Assembly (NCBI GenBank): GCA_938075305.1
Contig: CALJGV010000010.1
Span: forward strand, 451,308 to 515,307
Source of the DNA: an uncultured bacterium
Lineage (GTDB): Bacteria > Planctomycetota > UBA1135 > GCA-002686595
Direction: 5' to 3'
DNA: 64,000 nucleotides
Below are positions 24,253-32,491 of the stretch, piece by piece (the stretch's first letter is position 1; the number at the start of each line of letters is the position of its first letter). The notes below the pieces were generated by a model. It saw nothing but the letters and a program-made list of their open reading frames with translations. It searched no databases and was not told the DNA's origin. The position numbers and the translations under genes are program-made.

Positions 24253-25312
24253 CCTGGTCAGGCCCCGCGGGCACCAGGATGCGGTGGTCGGGCTCGTGCG
24301 TAGCGCGCGCGAAGGCCGCCTGCCCCACGCGCTCCTGCTCATGGGGCCGGACGGCGTGGGCAAGTTCCGCGCCGCGCTTTGGCTCGCCACGACGCTGCTG
24401 TGCGAGGAGGCTGGCGAGGCGCCCTGCGGCGCGTGCGGTTCCTGCAAGCGGGCGAGGGCAGCCTCCCACGCGGACCTGTTCACCGTGGACGCGCGCGCCC
24501 ACGATCAGGACGAGCTGACGATCTTCTTCGTCGCCCACCGGGAGGAGCGACCCTCGACGGCGTACCAGGGGACCAGCATCGAGGACTTCCTCGGGCTGCG
24601 CGCTGCCGAGGGCCGGGGCAAGTTCGTGATCATCCGAGAGGCCCACCGCCTCAACGAGGTGGCGCAGAACGCGCTGCTGAAGATGCTCGAGGAGCCGCGG
24701 GATGGCGTGCACTTCTTGCTCGAGACCGCCACGCCGGACGCGCTGCTCGAGACCGTACGGAGCCGGGTCGTGGAGGTGCGCCTCGACGGGTTGGACCGCG
24801 AGACGTGCGAGGCGGTGCTCTTCGACGCCGGCGGCTTCGACCGGACGGACGCGGCCCAGGTGGAGGAGGTGGCCGAACTGGTCCGGCTCTCCGGTGGGGC
24901 CCCCGGGGTCGCCATGGAGCTCAGCTCCCGGCGCGCCCCCGAGCTCGCCCAGCTCGTGGGGGAGGCCCTGACCGGTGCGCGGGCGGCCCACGAGGTCGCC
25001 GCCGAACTCTGGGAGGTGGACGGGGACTTCCAGGGGAAGACGGCCTTCGTCCGCCGCCGGGTTCGGGCAGAGACGATCCTCGACCTCGGGCTCGGCATCC
25101 TCGCCGACGCCGAGCGGTGCCTCGCCGGCGGGGACCCCGTCCCGCTCCGGCACGGCAAGCTCGCGGCCTCGCTTGCGAAGAGCGGCGCCTTTGCTTCCAC
25201 GCCGGCTCGGCGCAGAATGGGCCGCGCCTGGCTCGATGCACGCGAGGACCTGCGCCTGAACCTCTCCCCGGAGGGGCTCGTGGATCGAGCCCTCGCCTCA
25301 CTGCCGCGCTGA
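24245..25312 (+). CDS. holB: DNA polymerase III, delta-prime subunit
   Basis: The 355-residue protein carries a clamp-loader AAA+ core. RGHQDAVVGLVRSAREGRLPHA and the Walker-A relative MGPDGVGKFRAAL come first. Four cysteines that bind zinc follow (LCEEAGEAPCGACGSC). FVIIREAHRLNEVAQNALL, LEEPRDGVHFLLET and the sensor region SRVVEVRLDGL complete it. It is part of the complex that opens and loads the sliding clamp. A short insertion after residue 90 (HREERPSTAYQG) is not typical. It overlaps tmk by 8 bases and precedes the Minf_1886-type gene by 7 bases, so it lies within an operon. Distinction from a gamma/tau paralogue rests on its length and the tmk linkage. Confidence 0.86.
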   Translation: MTDLVRPRGHQDAVVGLVRSAREGRLPHALLLMGPDGVGKFRAALWLATTLLCEEAGEAPCGACGSCKRARAASHADLFTVDARAHDQDELTIFFVAHREERPSTAYQGTSIEDFLGLRAAEGRGKFVIIREAHRLNEVAQNALLKMLEEPRDGVHFLLETATPDALLETVRSRVVEVRLDGLDRETCEAVLFDAGGFDRTDAAQVEEVAELVRLSGGAPGVAMELSSRRAPELAQLVGEALTGARAAHEVAAELWEVDGDFQGKTAFVRRRVRAETILDLGLGILADAERCLAGGDPVPLRHGKLAASLAKSGAFASTPARRRMGRAWLDAREDLRLNLSPEGLVDRALASLPR

Positions 25313-25319
25313 ACACGTC

Positions 25320-25745
25320 ATGGATCCCCTACGCGAGTGCTGGAAGAAAGACCCTCGATACCGACTCGATGCCTACAAGTTCCTCTTCGACGCCCTCGAC
25401 AAGACCGTCCGGCTGACGGGGAAGGACCAGGCGTCGGACCAGGACAAGCACGTTTCGGGCCAGCAGCTGCTGGACGGGATGCGGGTGCACGCGTCCCGCC
25501 TCTTCGGCCCGCTCGCCGCCCAGGTCTGGCGCACCTGGGGCGTGCACAGCACCACGGACTGGGGGCGCATCGTCTTCAACCTGGTGGACAGCGAGCTGCT
25601 GCGCCGCCAGGAGTCGGACTCCATCGACGACTTCAGGGACGGGTACGACTTCGAGGAGGTCTTCGTTCAGGCCTACCGTCCGGTGCTCCCGGTCGAGCTC
25701 GGCGCGCAGCCGCGCGGCCCGCTTGACGACCCGGGGGCCTGCTGA
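25320..25745 (+). CDS. Minf_1886-family protein (Planctomycete/Verrucomicrobia-restricted)
   Basis: The 141-residue soluble protein begins MDPLRECWKKDPRYRLDAYKF. It contains LFDALDKTVRL, HVSGQQLLDGMRVHASRLFG, WGVHSTTDWGRIVFNLVD and a DDFRDGYDFEEVF tail. This layout is that of the small conserved family annotated as Minf_1886 or 'Verruc_Plancto-restricted'. It has no known function. No membrane segment or catalytic motif is obvious, and the conserved aromatic/acidic residues suggest a ligand- or protein-binding fold. It sits between holB and an AI-2E transporter gene, whose ATG overlaps its stop (TGATG), so it is translated with both. Its presence is the best taxonomic marker in the window. 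Confidence 0.8.
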   Translation: MDPLRECWKKDPRYRLDAYKFLFDALDKTVRLTGKDQASDQDKHVSGQQLLDGMRVHASRLFGPLAAQVWRTWGVHSTTDWGRIVFNLVDSELLRRQESDSIDDFRDGYDFEEVFVQAYRPVLPVELGAQPRGPLDDPGAC

Positions 25746-27031
25746 TGCTCGAGCGCCTGGACAAGTCGAAGCGGAACATCGGCCTCGCCGCCGTGGCGGC
25801 GCTGCTCCTTTGGGGCGGGTGGACCGTGCGCAGCGTCCTGAACCCGCTGATCCTGGGGTACCTCTTCGCCTACATCCTGCGGCCGAGCGTCAAGGGGCTC
25901 GAGAACCGCGGACTCCGTCGACGGGAGGCCGTCAACGTGATCTTCTCGGCGTTCGCGGTGGTGATGACGGTCACCGTGCTCGGCGTGGCGTTCCAGGCCC
26001 AGCAGGCCACCGAGCGGCTGATGGCGGCCTCGAGGTCCGGGCACGACCCGTTCGCCGTCGCGGAGGCCCGCATCGACGAGGTGCTCGAGGGCGCCTCCGA
26101 CTGGCTGCACGACATGTTCGGGGAGGACGAGCCGGGGCACGACGGGTCCTCGCCCCAGGGGTCCGGTACTCCCGGGAGGTCGTTCACCGACCTCCCGGGG
26201 GAACTTGCGCCCCTCGCGGTGGAGGACGCCCCCGACCGTGATCCCGGTGGAACGGGGCCCGAAGCGGACGGGCCCACCCTCCGCAAGCTGCTGCGGTCAT
26301 GGTCCGCGGAGTTCACCGCCAAGGTCGGGGACGGGGGGTCCAGCGCGCTGGTGGTCTGGCTGCTGGCGGTGCTGAGCAACCTCTTCGGCGGGGCCCTGAG
26401 CATCTTCGCCTTCCTGACCCTGCTGCCGGTCTACACCTACTTCCTGCTCTTCGAGCTGGAGCGCATCCACGGCTTCGTGCATGACCACCTCCCCAAGCGG
26501 GAGCGCGAGCGGATCTCGCGGGTCGCGACGGAGATCGGCTCCGTGCTGGCGAACTTCTTCCGCGGCAGGTTGCTGATCTGCTTCCTCAAGGGAGCGGTCA
26601 TCACGGCCGGTCTCATGGTCGCCGGCGTCCCGCACCCGTTCCTGCTGGGGATGCTGAGCGGCTTCATGGCGCTGATCCCCTTCGCGGGTCCGTTCCTCAG
26701 CTTCCTGCTGGCCTACTTCGTGGGTCTGCAGCGCATGGAGCCCCTGGAGGCGGCGATCTGGATCGCCCCGGTCTACGTCGTCGCCGAGGCCATCGAGGGC
26801 TACGTGCTGATCCCGAAGATCCTCGGGGACAGCCTGGGGCTGCACCCGGTGGTGATCCTCCTGGCCGTCTTCGTCGGCGGTTCGGCCCTGGGGCTCTTCG
26901 GCTTCCTGATCGCGGTCCCCCTGGCGGCGACCCTGATCATCCTCTTCCGGGAGTTCGTGATGCCCGCCCTGGAGGAGTTCGCAGAGGAGGACAGCCACGT
27001 GGACCCCGACCCGGCGGAGCCCAACGCCTGA
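25745..27031 (+). CDS. AI-2E family transporter (PerM/TqsA-like permease)
   Basis: The 428-residue membrane protein has two N-terminal helices, a long hydrophilic insert (about residues 85-195, Pro/Gly/Asp-rich) and then a bundle of helices. The helices include FGGALSIFAFLTLLPVYTYFLLFELERI, GVPHPFLLGMLSGFMALIPFAGPFLSFL and the late motif GDSLGLHPVVILLAVFVGGSALGLFGFLIAVPLAA. The last is the strongest signature of the AI-2E exporter family. The insert between helices is longer than usual. Substrates vary across the family (quorum signal, ions), so none is proposed. The start overlaps the preceding stop by one base. A stem-loop follows 11 bases after the stop. Confidence 0.86.
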   Translation: MLERLDKSKRNIGLAAVAALLLWGGWTVRSVLNPLILGYLFAYILRPSVKGLENRGLRRREAVNVIFSAFAVVMTVTVLGVAFQAQQATERLMAASRSGHDPFAVAEARIDEVLEGASDWLHDMFGEDEPGHDGSSPQGSGTPGRSFTDLPGELAPLAVEDAPDRDPGGTGPEADGPTLRKLLRSWSAEFTAKVGDGGSSALVVWLLAVLSNLFGGALSIFAFLTLLPVYTYFLLFELERIHGFVHDHLPKRERERISRVATEIGSVLANFFRGRLLICFLKGAVITAGLMVAGVPHPFLLGMLSGFMALIPFAGPFLSFLLAYFVGLQRMEPLEAAIWIAPVYVVAEAIEGYVLIPKILGDSLGLHPVVILLAVFVGGSALGLFGFLIAVPLAATLIILFREFVMPALEEFAEEDSHVDPDPAEPNA

Positions 27032-27345
27032 GCCCTCCCCCGGTCCTGGCGCGGCGCCAAGGACCCCCCCCCAGGAGCCGCCCCTGGAGGGCAGATCGGG
27101 CGGCGCCGCCGCCCCAGGGGGCTCTCGGCCCCCAGAATCACTCCGGCGAGCCTGGATCCCGGCCAAGAACCGCCGGGCCGCGCTTCGATCCGCCCTCCCC
27201 GATCGCTACGTTCATCGGTGAGGGGGTCGTCCGGCGCCGCTCGTTCCAGGCCCGAGGGGCCCGGCGAGCCAGGCTTCGGGCGTCCAGCCTGGTCGCTTTT
27301 TGCCAGCGCGGCGCGGCCTCCGCTGAACAGTCAGATCACGCACAC
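27032..27345. other. 314-base intergenic region before the OmpA gene
   Basis: This stretch holds the stem-loop at 27042-27065, then GC-rich sequence without a plausible gene. Near its right end is CTGAACAGTC (27323-27332), 14 bases before the OmpA start codon. A TACGTT at 27207-27212 might be a -10 element, but its -35 region is poor. I see no RNA gene in it. Confidence 0.5.
27042..27065 (+). terminator. Stem-loop after the AI-2E transporter gene
   Basis: GGTCCTGGCGC (27042-27052) pairs with GCGCCAAGGACC (27054-27065) with one bulged base. There is no T-run after it (a C-run follows), so it may protect the 3' end or assist Rho rather than act as a classical terminator. Confidence 0.38.
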
Positions 27346-28104
27346 ATGTTCCACGCCATCAAGACCCGGCGCCAAGGCGCCAACCTACAGGCCCGTTCCG
27401 TCTCCAGCCGCGCGGCCATGGCCGCAGGCGCCCTGCTCGCGGCCGTCGCCGTGACCTCCTGCGCCTCGCCTCAGGAGGTCCAGCAGACCCGCCAGCTCGC
27501 CAAGGAGTACGAGAACCAGGTCTACGACCTGCAGCGTACGCTCGCCGAACTCCAGTCGGACAACGCCCGCCTGACCGATCGCCTCGCCAAGGAGCGCCAG
27601 GCGAGCCTGATCAACGCCAGCGCCGACACCTCGCTGACCAAGCGCATCGACAATCTTGGTCGGATGATCGACGAGATGGAGGGGCCGATGGGGGACATCG
27701 AGCGCTTCGAGCTCGACGGGGGCTACCTGCTGATGATCCAGGACCGGATCCTCTTCGAGTCGGGGTCTGCGACCCTCGGCAACGAAGGGATCGACGCCCT
27801 CGCGGGCATCGCCGGTGAGATCGCCGCCACGCCCCACGGGGAGATCTTCGTCCGGGGTCACACCGACTCCGACCCGGTCAAGAAGCCCGCGACCCTGAAG
27901 GCGTTCCCGAACGGCAACCTGCAGCTCTCCGCCGAGCGCGCCGTCTCCGTGGCCGCCTACCTGATCAACAACTCCCGCATCCGCGGGGGCGAGGTCGTGG
28001 TCATGGGCTTCGGTTCCCACAAGCCGGTGCGGCCGAACGACTCCTCGGAGTCCAAGCGCATGAACCGGCGCGTCGAGATCTTCGTCTCGGATCCGGTCGA
28101 CTGA
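27346..28104 (+). CDS. OmpA-family peptidoglycan-associated lipoprotein
   Basis: The 252-residue protein has a basic N-terminus and a hydrophobic segment ending in a lipobox (AAVAVTSCAS). A coiled coil of about 60 residues follows (QTRQLAKEYENQVYDLQRTL onward), then a C-terminal OmpA domain. The domain shows ILFESGSATLGNEGIDALA, IFVRGHTDSDPV, NLQLSAERAVSVAAYL, VMGFGSHKPV and KRMNRRVEIFV, including the Asp and Arg residues that bind meso-diaminopimelate. It should tie the outer membrane to peptidoglycan. The leader shares CTGAACAGTC with ald. A strong stem-loop follows the gene, overlapping the start of the next. Confidence 0.88.
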   Translation: MFHAIKTRRQGANLQARSVSSRAAMAAGALLAAVAVTSCASPQEVQQTRQLAKEYENQVYDLQRTLAELQSDNARLTDRLAKERQASLINASADTSLTKRIDNLGRMIDEMEGPMGDIERFELDGGYLLMIQDRILFESGSATLGNEGIDALAGIAGEIAATPHGEIFVRGHTDSDPVKKPATLKAFPNGNLQLSAERAVSVAAYLINNSRIRGGEVVVMGFGSHKPVRPNDSSESKRMNRRVEIFVSDPVD

Positions 28105-28179
28105 GGGACGGCGGCACCACCGTGCCGCCCACCCTCCGGATGGACTGCCCCCCGTGGCTGACCTCACCGTGACCCAAGG

Positions 28180-28215
28180 ACGACGCCCCGCGCGCATGGC
28201 GCCGCGGGGCGTCGT
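28180..28215 (+). terminator. 13-bp perfect hairpin; terminator whose loop holds the next start codon
   Basis: ACGACGCCCCGCG (28180-28192) is an exact inverted repeat of CGCGGGGCGTCGT (28203-28215) around a 10-base loop, followed by a T-containing tract. It stands 75 bases after the OmpA stop. The loop contains the best start codon (28196) of the FGE-like lipoprotein gene, so the structure could both end one transcript and limit translation of the next. Confidence 0.6.
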
Positions 28216-29236
28216 TCGGTTCTGTCTCCCCGGTGTCCTGGTCGCGCTGGGCTGCACGGGCAGCGGCACAGAGGTCGTGCTCGACGCCGACACGGAGCGG
28301 GCCATTGTCCACCTCGAGAACCTGGCCTTCGTCCCAAGGGGACGGACGGTGCTGGACATCGAGATCGAGGTCGAGGTGGACCTTCTGGTGGACCGCTTCG
28401 AGTTCACCGAGGCGCTGTGGCGTGAGATGTACGGCGACGAGGACCCGCGCCCCGAGGCCTTCACGACCTTCGCGGCTCGGCGCATCGGGGCCGGGTCGCC
28501 GGAGCGCTGGGTGACCCAGGCACCGGCGGTGGGCATGACCCTCGACGAGGCCCGGGAGACCGCCGGCCGCCGCGGCATGCGGCTCCCCACCTTCGAGGAG
28601 TGGTTGTGGTGTGCCGCCGGGCCGCGCTCACGCCGCTTCCCCGCCGGACGTCAGCAGCGCGGGCTCGCCAACACGCTCGAGCTGGGCCTGGTGCGGGCCA
28701 CGCCCGTGGGCGCGTTCGAGAGCGGCCAGACCCCGGACACGGGGATCTTTGACCTGCTCGGCAACGTGTGGGAGTGGACCGAACCGCCCCCCCCGCCCAG
28801 GGGCTGGACGACCATCGACGCGGACGCATGGCCCGCCGATGGGGGCGCGGGCGCGCCCGCCTGGCTCCTCGGCGGGAGCTTCTCCACCCCGGAGCAGGTG
28901 CTCTTCACCCGGGACGGCGTCGCCCTCGCCATGGGGACGACCACGGGGCACAGGGCGTCCGACGTGGGGCTGCGCTGCGTCGCTGACGCGACCCGGTTCC
29001 TGGGGGACCTCGCCGCGGGGGAGACGCCCCTCCCCGCGGCGGCCCGGCAGCGGGTCGTGGCCGTGGGGGCCCGATGGGGAGGCCGTGCGGAGGAGGCGCT
29101 CGAGGACGCCCGGCGCAACGCCCCCGAGAGCCCCTGGATCGAGGCCCTGCTCCAGGGCGCGAGGCGCTGGCGCGATGCCATGGGCAGCGGCGGCGTCGCC
29201 GCTCCCGCCGGTGGCGGTCGGAGGCTCCCACGTTGA
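28196..29236 (+). CDS. FGE/SUMF1-domain lipoprotein lacking the catalytic cysteines
   Basis: From ATG 28196 the protein has 346 residues. A short basic N-terminus, a hydrophobic core and a lipobox (GVLVALGCTG) mark a lipoprotein. The central domain has formylglycine-generating-enzyme landmarks: LVDRFEFTEALW, GMRLPTFEEWLWCAAG, TGIFDLLGNVWEWTE and LLGGSFST, ending in DVGLRCVAD. The two copper-binding cysteines of true FGEs are not present in the final segment, so it is probably a binding or structural member. A GTG at 28154 would add 14 residues before the signal and lies ahead of the hairpin. The gene ends inside the rsmA start codon. Confidence 0.77.
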   Translation: MAPRGVVRFCLPGVLVALGCTGSGTEVVLDADTERAIVHLENLAFVPRGRTVLDIEIEVEVDLLVDRFEFTEALWREMYGDEDPRPEAFTTFAARRIGAGSPERWVTQAPAVGMTLDEARETAGRRGMRLPTFEEWLWCAAGPRSRRFPAGRQQRGLANTLELGLVRATPVGAFESGQTPDTGIFDLLGNVWEWTEPPPPPRGWTTIDADAWPADGGAGAPAWLLGGSFSTPEQVLFTRDGVALAMGTTTGHRASDVGLRCVADATRFLGDLAAGETPLPAAARQRVVAVGARWGGRAEEALEDARRNAPESPWIEALLQGARRWRDAMGSGGVAAPAGGGRRLPR

Positions 29237-30108
29237 GCGCCCAGGATCGACCCGACAGACCGCCCTGGCAGGCGTTCAAGGAGGCCCTCGAGCGGGCTGG
29301 ATTTCACCCGTCCCGGCGCCTGGGGCAGAACTTCCTGCTCGACGACAACATGGCCCGAGCCATCGCCTCGGACGCTGAGGTCACTCCTGGCCGCTTCACC
29401 CTGGAGGTCGGGCCTGGCTGTGGCTTCCTCTCGGTGCACCTCGCCCACGCGGGGGCCCGGCTGCTGTGCGTCGAGATCGATCCCCGCCTCGCGCCCATCG
29501 CGCGGGACTTCCTGGGCCCCTATCCCGGGGCCGAGGTCATCGAGGCGGACGTGCTCGCGAGCAAGTCGAGCCTGGCGCAGGCCGTGCTCGAGCGCCTGCC
29601 GGAGGAGGGGGAGTGGACCCTCTGCGCCAACCTCCCGTACTCCATCTCCGGCCCGTTCCTTGCCACGGTCGCCCAGCTCCCCAATCCCCCGTCCCGGGTG
29701 GCCTGCCTCGTGCAGAAGGAGGTCGCCGAGCGACTGGCGAGCGCCCCGGGGGAGTCCGCCTGGGGCCCGCTCTCCGCGGCGTTCCAGGAGTCCTACGGCG
29801 TCACCCTCGGTCGCCTTGTGCCGCCGCAGCTGTTCTGGCCCCGACCCAAGGTGGACAGCGCGGTGTTCATCGCGGAGCTGCGGGGCGACCTCGCCCCGCC
29901 GGAGGAGCGGGCCCGGCGCATGCAGTTCTACCGCGATTTGATGCAGCGGCGCCGCAAGAGCCTGCGCCGGGTGCTCTCCGACCTGATTGGTGGGCCCCAG
30001 GCGACCCGAAGCCTGGAGGCCCTGGACCTCGATCCCCTGCGCCGCGCCGAGACCCTCACGCTTCCTGAGCTTCGGGCGCTAGAGCGGGAAGCGCGGGTGG
30101 ACGTATAG
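29233..30108 (+). CDS. rsmA: 16S rRNA adenine dimethyltransferase (KsgA)
   Basis: The 291-residue protein shows RRLGQNFLLDDNM, the SAM-binding loop LEVGPGCGFLSVHLA, ARLLCVEIDPRL, the catalytic CANLPYSISGPFL and LVQKEVAERL. The KVDSAVF segment near the end is also present. It dimethylates the two adjacent adenines near the 3' end of 16S rRNA during small-subunit assembly. The start is TTG at 29233, overlapping the TGA of the preceding gene by two bases. The first in-frame ATG (29350) would remove the conserved LGQNFL, so TTG is needed. dnaG follows within about 30 bases. Confidence 0.93.
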   Translation: MSAQDRPDRPPWQAFKEALERAGFHPSRRLGQNFLLDDNMARAIASDAEVTPGRFTLEVGPGCGFLSVHLAHAGARLLCVEIDPRLAPIARDFLGPYPGAEVIEADVLASKSSLAQAVLERLPEEGEWTLCANLPYSISGPFLATVAQLPNPPSRVACLVQKEVAERLASAPGESAWGPLSAAFQESYGVTLGRLVPPQLFWPRPKVDSAVFIAELRGDLAPPEERARRMQFYRDLMQRRRKSLRRVLSDLIGGPQATRSLEALDLDPLRRAETLTLPELRALEREARVDV

Positions 30109-30109
30109 T
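30104..30109 (+). promoter_or_regulatory. Candidate -10 hexamer for dnaG
   Basis: TATAGT overlaps the rsmA stop codon and would start transcription about 26 bases before the dnaG TTG at 30142. No good -35 accompanies it, so it may be chance. Confidence 0.3.
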
Positions 30110-30141
30110 TGCCGGGTCCCGCCGCTGCGCGGGCTCCTCCC

Positions 30142-32226
30142 TTGAGCTTCGACCCTGACTTCCGCCGCGCGATCGAAGAGATCAAGCTCCGCGCGCCGAT
30201 CGAGACGATCGTGGGGGAGACGGTCGAGCTGAAGCAGAAGGGCCGTGACCACTGGGCCTGCTGCCCCTTCCACGAGGAGCGCACCCCGTCCTTCAAGGTC
30301 GATGTCCGCGAGGGGACCTGGTACTGCTTCGGGGCCTGCCGCAAGGGCGGGGACGTGATCAAGTTCGTCCAGGAGCGGGGCAACATGACGTTCATGGACG
30401 CCATGGAGCTCCTGGCGGCGCAGACCGGGGTGGAGCTCCCCCGTCGAAAGGCGCGACGGACCAAGGAGAACGACCCGGGGCTGGCGGCGCTCAGCTTCGC
30501 GGCGGCCTACTTCCAGGCGGAGCTCCGCCGGGAGGAGGGGCGCGAGGCGCGGCGCTACCTGGCCAGCCGCCGCTTCGAGGAGAACGCGATCGAGGCCTTC
30601 GGGCTGGGGTGGTCCCCTCGGAACGGCCGACGCTTCCTCAAGGCGGCGGAGGCCGAGAAGATCCCGGCGGACGCCCTGGTGGACGTCGGCCTCGCACGGA
30701 GGCGGGACGGGAGCGGCGAGCTGTACGCGTTCTTCCGCGGCCGGCTGATGATCCCCATCCGCGACCAGCGCGGCGCGACCATCGGCTTCGGCGGTCGGGT
30801 CGTTGGGGACGACGACGGCCCGAAGTACGTCAACACCAGCGAGACCCGCTACTTCCACAAGGGCCACGTGATCTACGCCCTCGACCGCGCCCTCGAGCAC
30901 GTCCGGGCGCGGGGCCATCTGGTGTTGGTGGAGGGGTACACCGACGTGATCGCCGCCCATGCCGCGGGCCTTCCCAACGTCGGCGCTGTCCTCGGGACGG
31001 CCACGACCGAGATGCACGCGGCCCTGGTGCGCCGGGCGGGGACCCGCCGGGTGAGCCTGGTCTTTGACGGGGACGAGGCCGGTCGGCGGGCGGCGTGGCG
31101 GGGGCTGGAAGGCCTGCTCCCTCTGCAGGTGAAGCTCGAGGTGGTGCCCATGCCGGAGGGGGTGGACCCCGCCGATGTCCTCATGGGGGACGGCGGTGTG
31201 GCGGCCTTCACGGCGCGCCTCGAGACCGGCCTCTCCTGGCTCGATTTCGTGGTGGAGTGCGTGGAGGCGCGCCGCTCCGAGGGGCCGCGCGCCTTCTCCC
31301 AGGAGGTGGACCGGGCCCTGGAGCTGATGCTCCGGCTGCCGAGTCCCGTGGAGATCGACGCGGCCGCCGATGACATGGCTGGCCGCCTGAACCTCCCCTT
31401 GGACACCCTCCGGGAGCAGCTGTCGCTCATCAAGGACCGCCGCAGGGGGCGCGGCCGCCCGGCGCCCGCTGGCCAGGGGGAGCGCCCCGGGCGGACCGGG
31501 GGGGGGCCCGGGGCCGGTGCGGCGGACGGGCTGGCCCCTGGGCGCGGCGAAGGGTCGCAAAAACCCCGAACTCCGCCGCTCGACCTCCGGGTGGTCCGGG
31601 CCTATGAAGCGTTGCTGGGGGCGGCGCTGGCGGATGTTGGCCTCGTCCCACGGCTCCGGCCCCACATCCAGGGGTGCCCGGACCCGGTCCTTGCATCTCT
31701 TTTTCAGGCCCTCGTGGACCTGTGGGACAACGAGGACGCGGATATCACAGTCACCCTCTTCCTCAACTCCGTTCAAGACCCCGCGGCCCGCGACCGGGTC
31801 CTCCCGATCCGGGAGGAGGCCCGCAAGGCGGACTCACCCCAGAACCTCTTCGAGCGCGCCGTCGCCTTCCTGGATCAACACCAGCGCAAGGTCGAGGATG
31901 CCCGCCTGAATGCCCTCCTCCAGGCCCTGGAGCCCCTCGCCGAGCAGGACGAGATTGCGAAGGCCTACCTGGACACCCTCTTCGCCCGCCTCCTCGAGCT
32001 CCGAAAAGGGGGCTCAGACCCTCGGAATGACCCCGTTCCCGCGCTTGTCGCCCAGAGCGAGGTACATTTAGACTCCCCTACGGAACATCAGGCCCACCTG
32101 CTGCGCCTTCAAGCCCTCGGACGCGCCCTTCACTCGCTCGCCCCCGCTGACCCCGTTTCAGCGGGATACCTCGAGCAGGTGTCACGACGCTTCCAGGAGC
32201 TGAGCCAGAACCCCCCCCCGGCCTGA
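30142..32226 (+). CDS. dnaG: DNA primase
   Basis: From TTG 30142 the protein has 694 residues. The N-terminal zinc finger reads WACCPFHEERTPSF then WYCFGACRKGGDVIKFV. Its second cysteine pair is spaced C-x3-C rather than the usual C-x2-C. The TOPRIM core follows with HLVLVEGYTDVIAAHAAGL, GTATTEMHAALV and LVFDGDEAGRRAAWR. The C-terminal 250 residues, after a Gly/Arg/Pro-rich linker near 430, form the helicase-interacting region. It makes RNA primers for replication. TTG 30109 is a second possible start adding 11 residues. rpoD lies downstream, the classic macromolecular-synthesis order. Confidence 0.93.
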   Translation: MSFDPDFRRAIEEIKLRAPIETIVGETVELKQKGRDHWACCPFHEERTPSFKVDVREGTWYCFGACRKGGDVIKFVQERGNMTFMDAMELLAAQTGVELPRRKARRTKENDPGLAALSFAAAYFQAELRREEGREARRYLASRRFEENAIEAFGLGWSPRNGRRFLKAAEAEKIPADALVDVGLARRRDGSGELYAFFRGRLMIPIRDQRGATIGFGGRVVGDDDGPKYVNTSETRYFHKGHVIYALDRALEHVRARGHLVLVEGYTDVIAAHAAGLPNVGAVLGTATTEMHAALVRRAGTRRVSLVFDGDEAGRRAAWRGLEGLLPLQVKLEVVPMPEGVDPADVLMGDGGVAAFTARLETGLSWLDFVVECVEARRSEGPRAFSQEVDRALELMLRLPSPVEIDAAADDMAGRLNLPLDTLREQLSLIKDRRRGRGRPAPAGQGERPGRTGGGPGAGAADGLAPGRGEGSQKPRTPPLDLRVVRAYEALLGAALADVGLVPRLRPHIQGCPDPVLASLFQALVDLWDNEDADITVTLFLNSVQDPAARDRVLPIREEARKADSPQNLFERAVAFLDQHQRKVEDARLNALLQALEPLAEQDEIAKAYLDTLFARLLELRKGGSDPRNDPVPALVAQSEVHLDSPTEHQAHLLRLQALGRALHSLAPADPVSAGYLEQVSRRFQELSQNPPPA

Positions 32227-32491
32227 ACACTGCCCCTTCCCCGTTCGCCCCATTCGTTCCAGAGCACCTGTTCACCTTCCCTGATCCGTCGATCCACGTC
32301 GTCGACTCGAGCTGCGCATCCACGGGCGCGCCGGTCCACGTGTGAGTCAGGGTGGTGCATCCAAGCTCAGCGACCCATCCCGAAGGCCCGGTGCCCCGCT
32401 CCGACGCCCACGGACTGATGGTCGTTCAAAACCTCTTGCTCGTCGCCCCGTCCCCGCAGCACCAGCGGCGCGACGTCCCAACCAAAGCATC

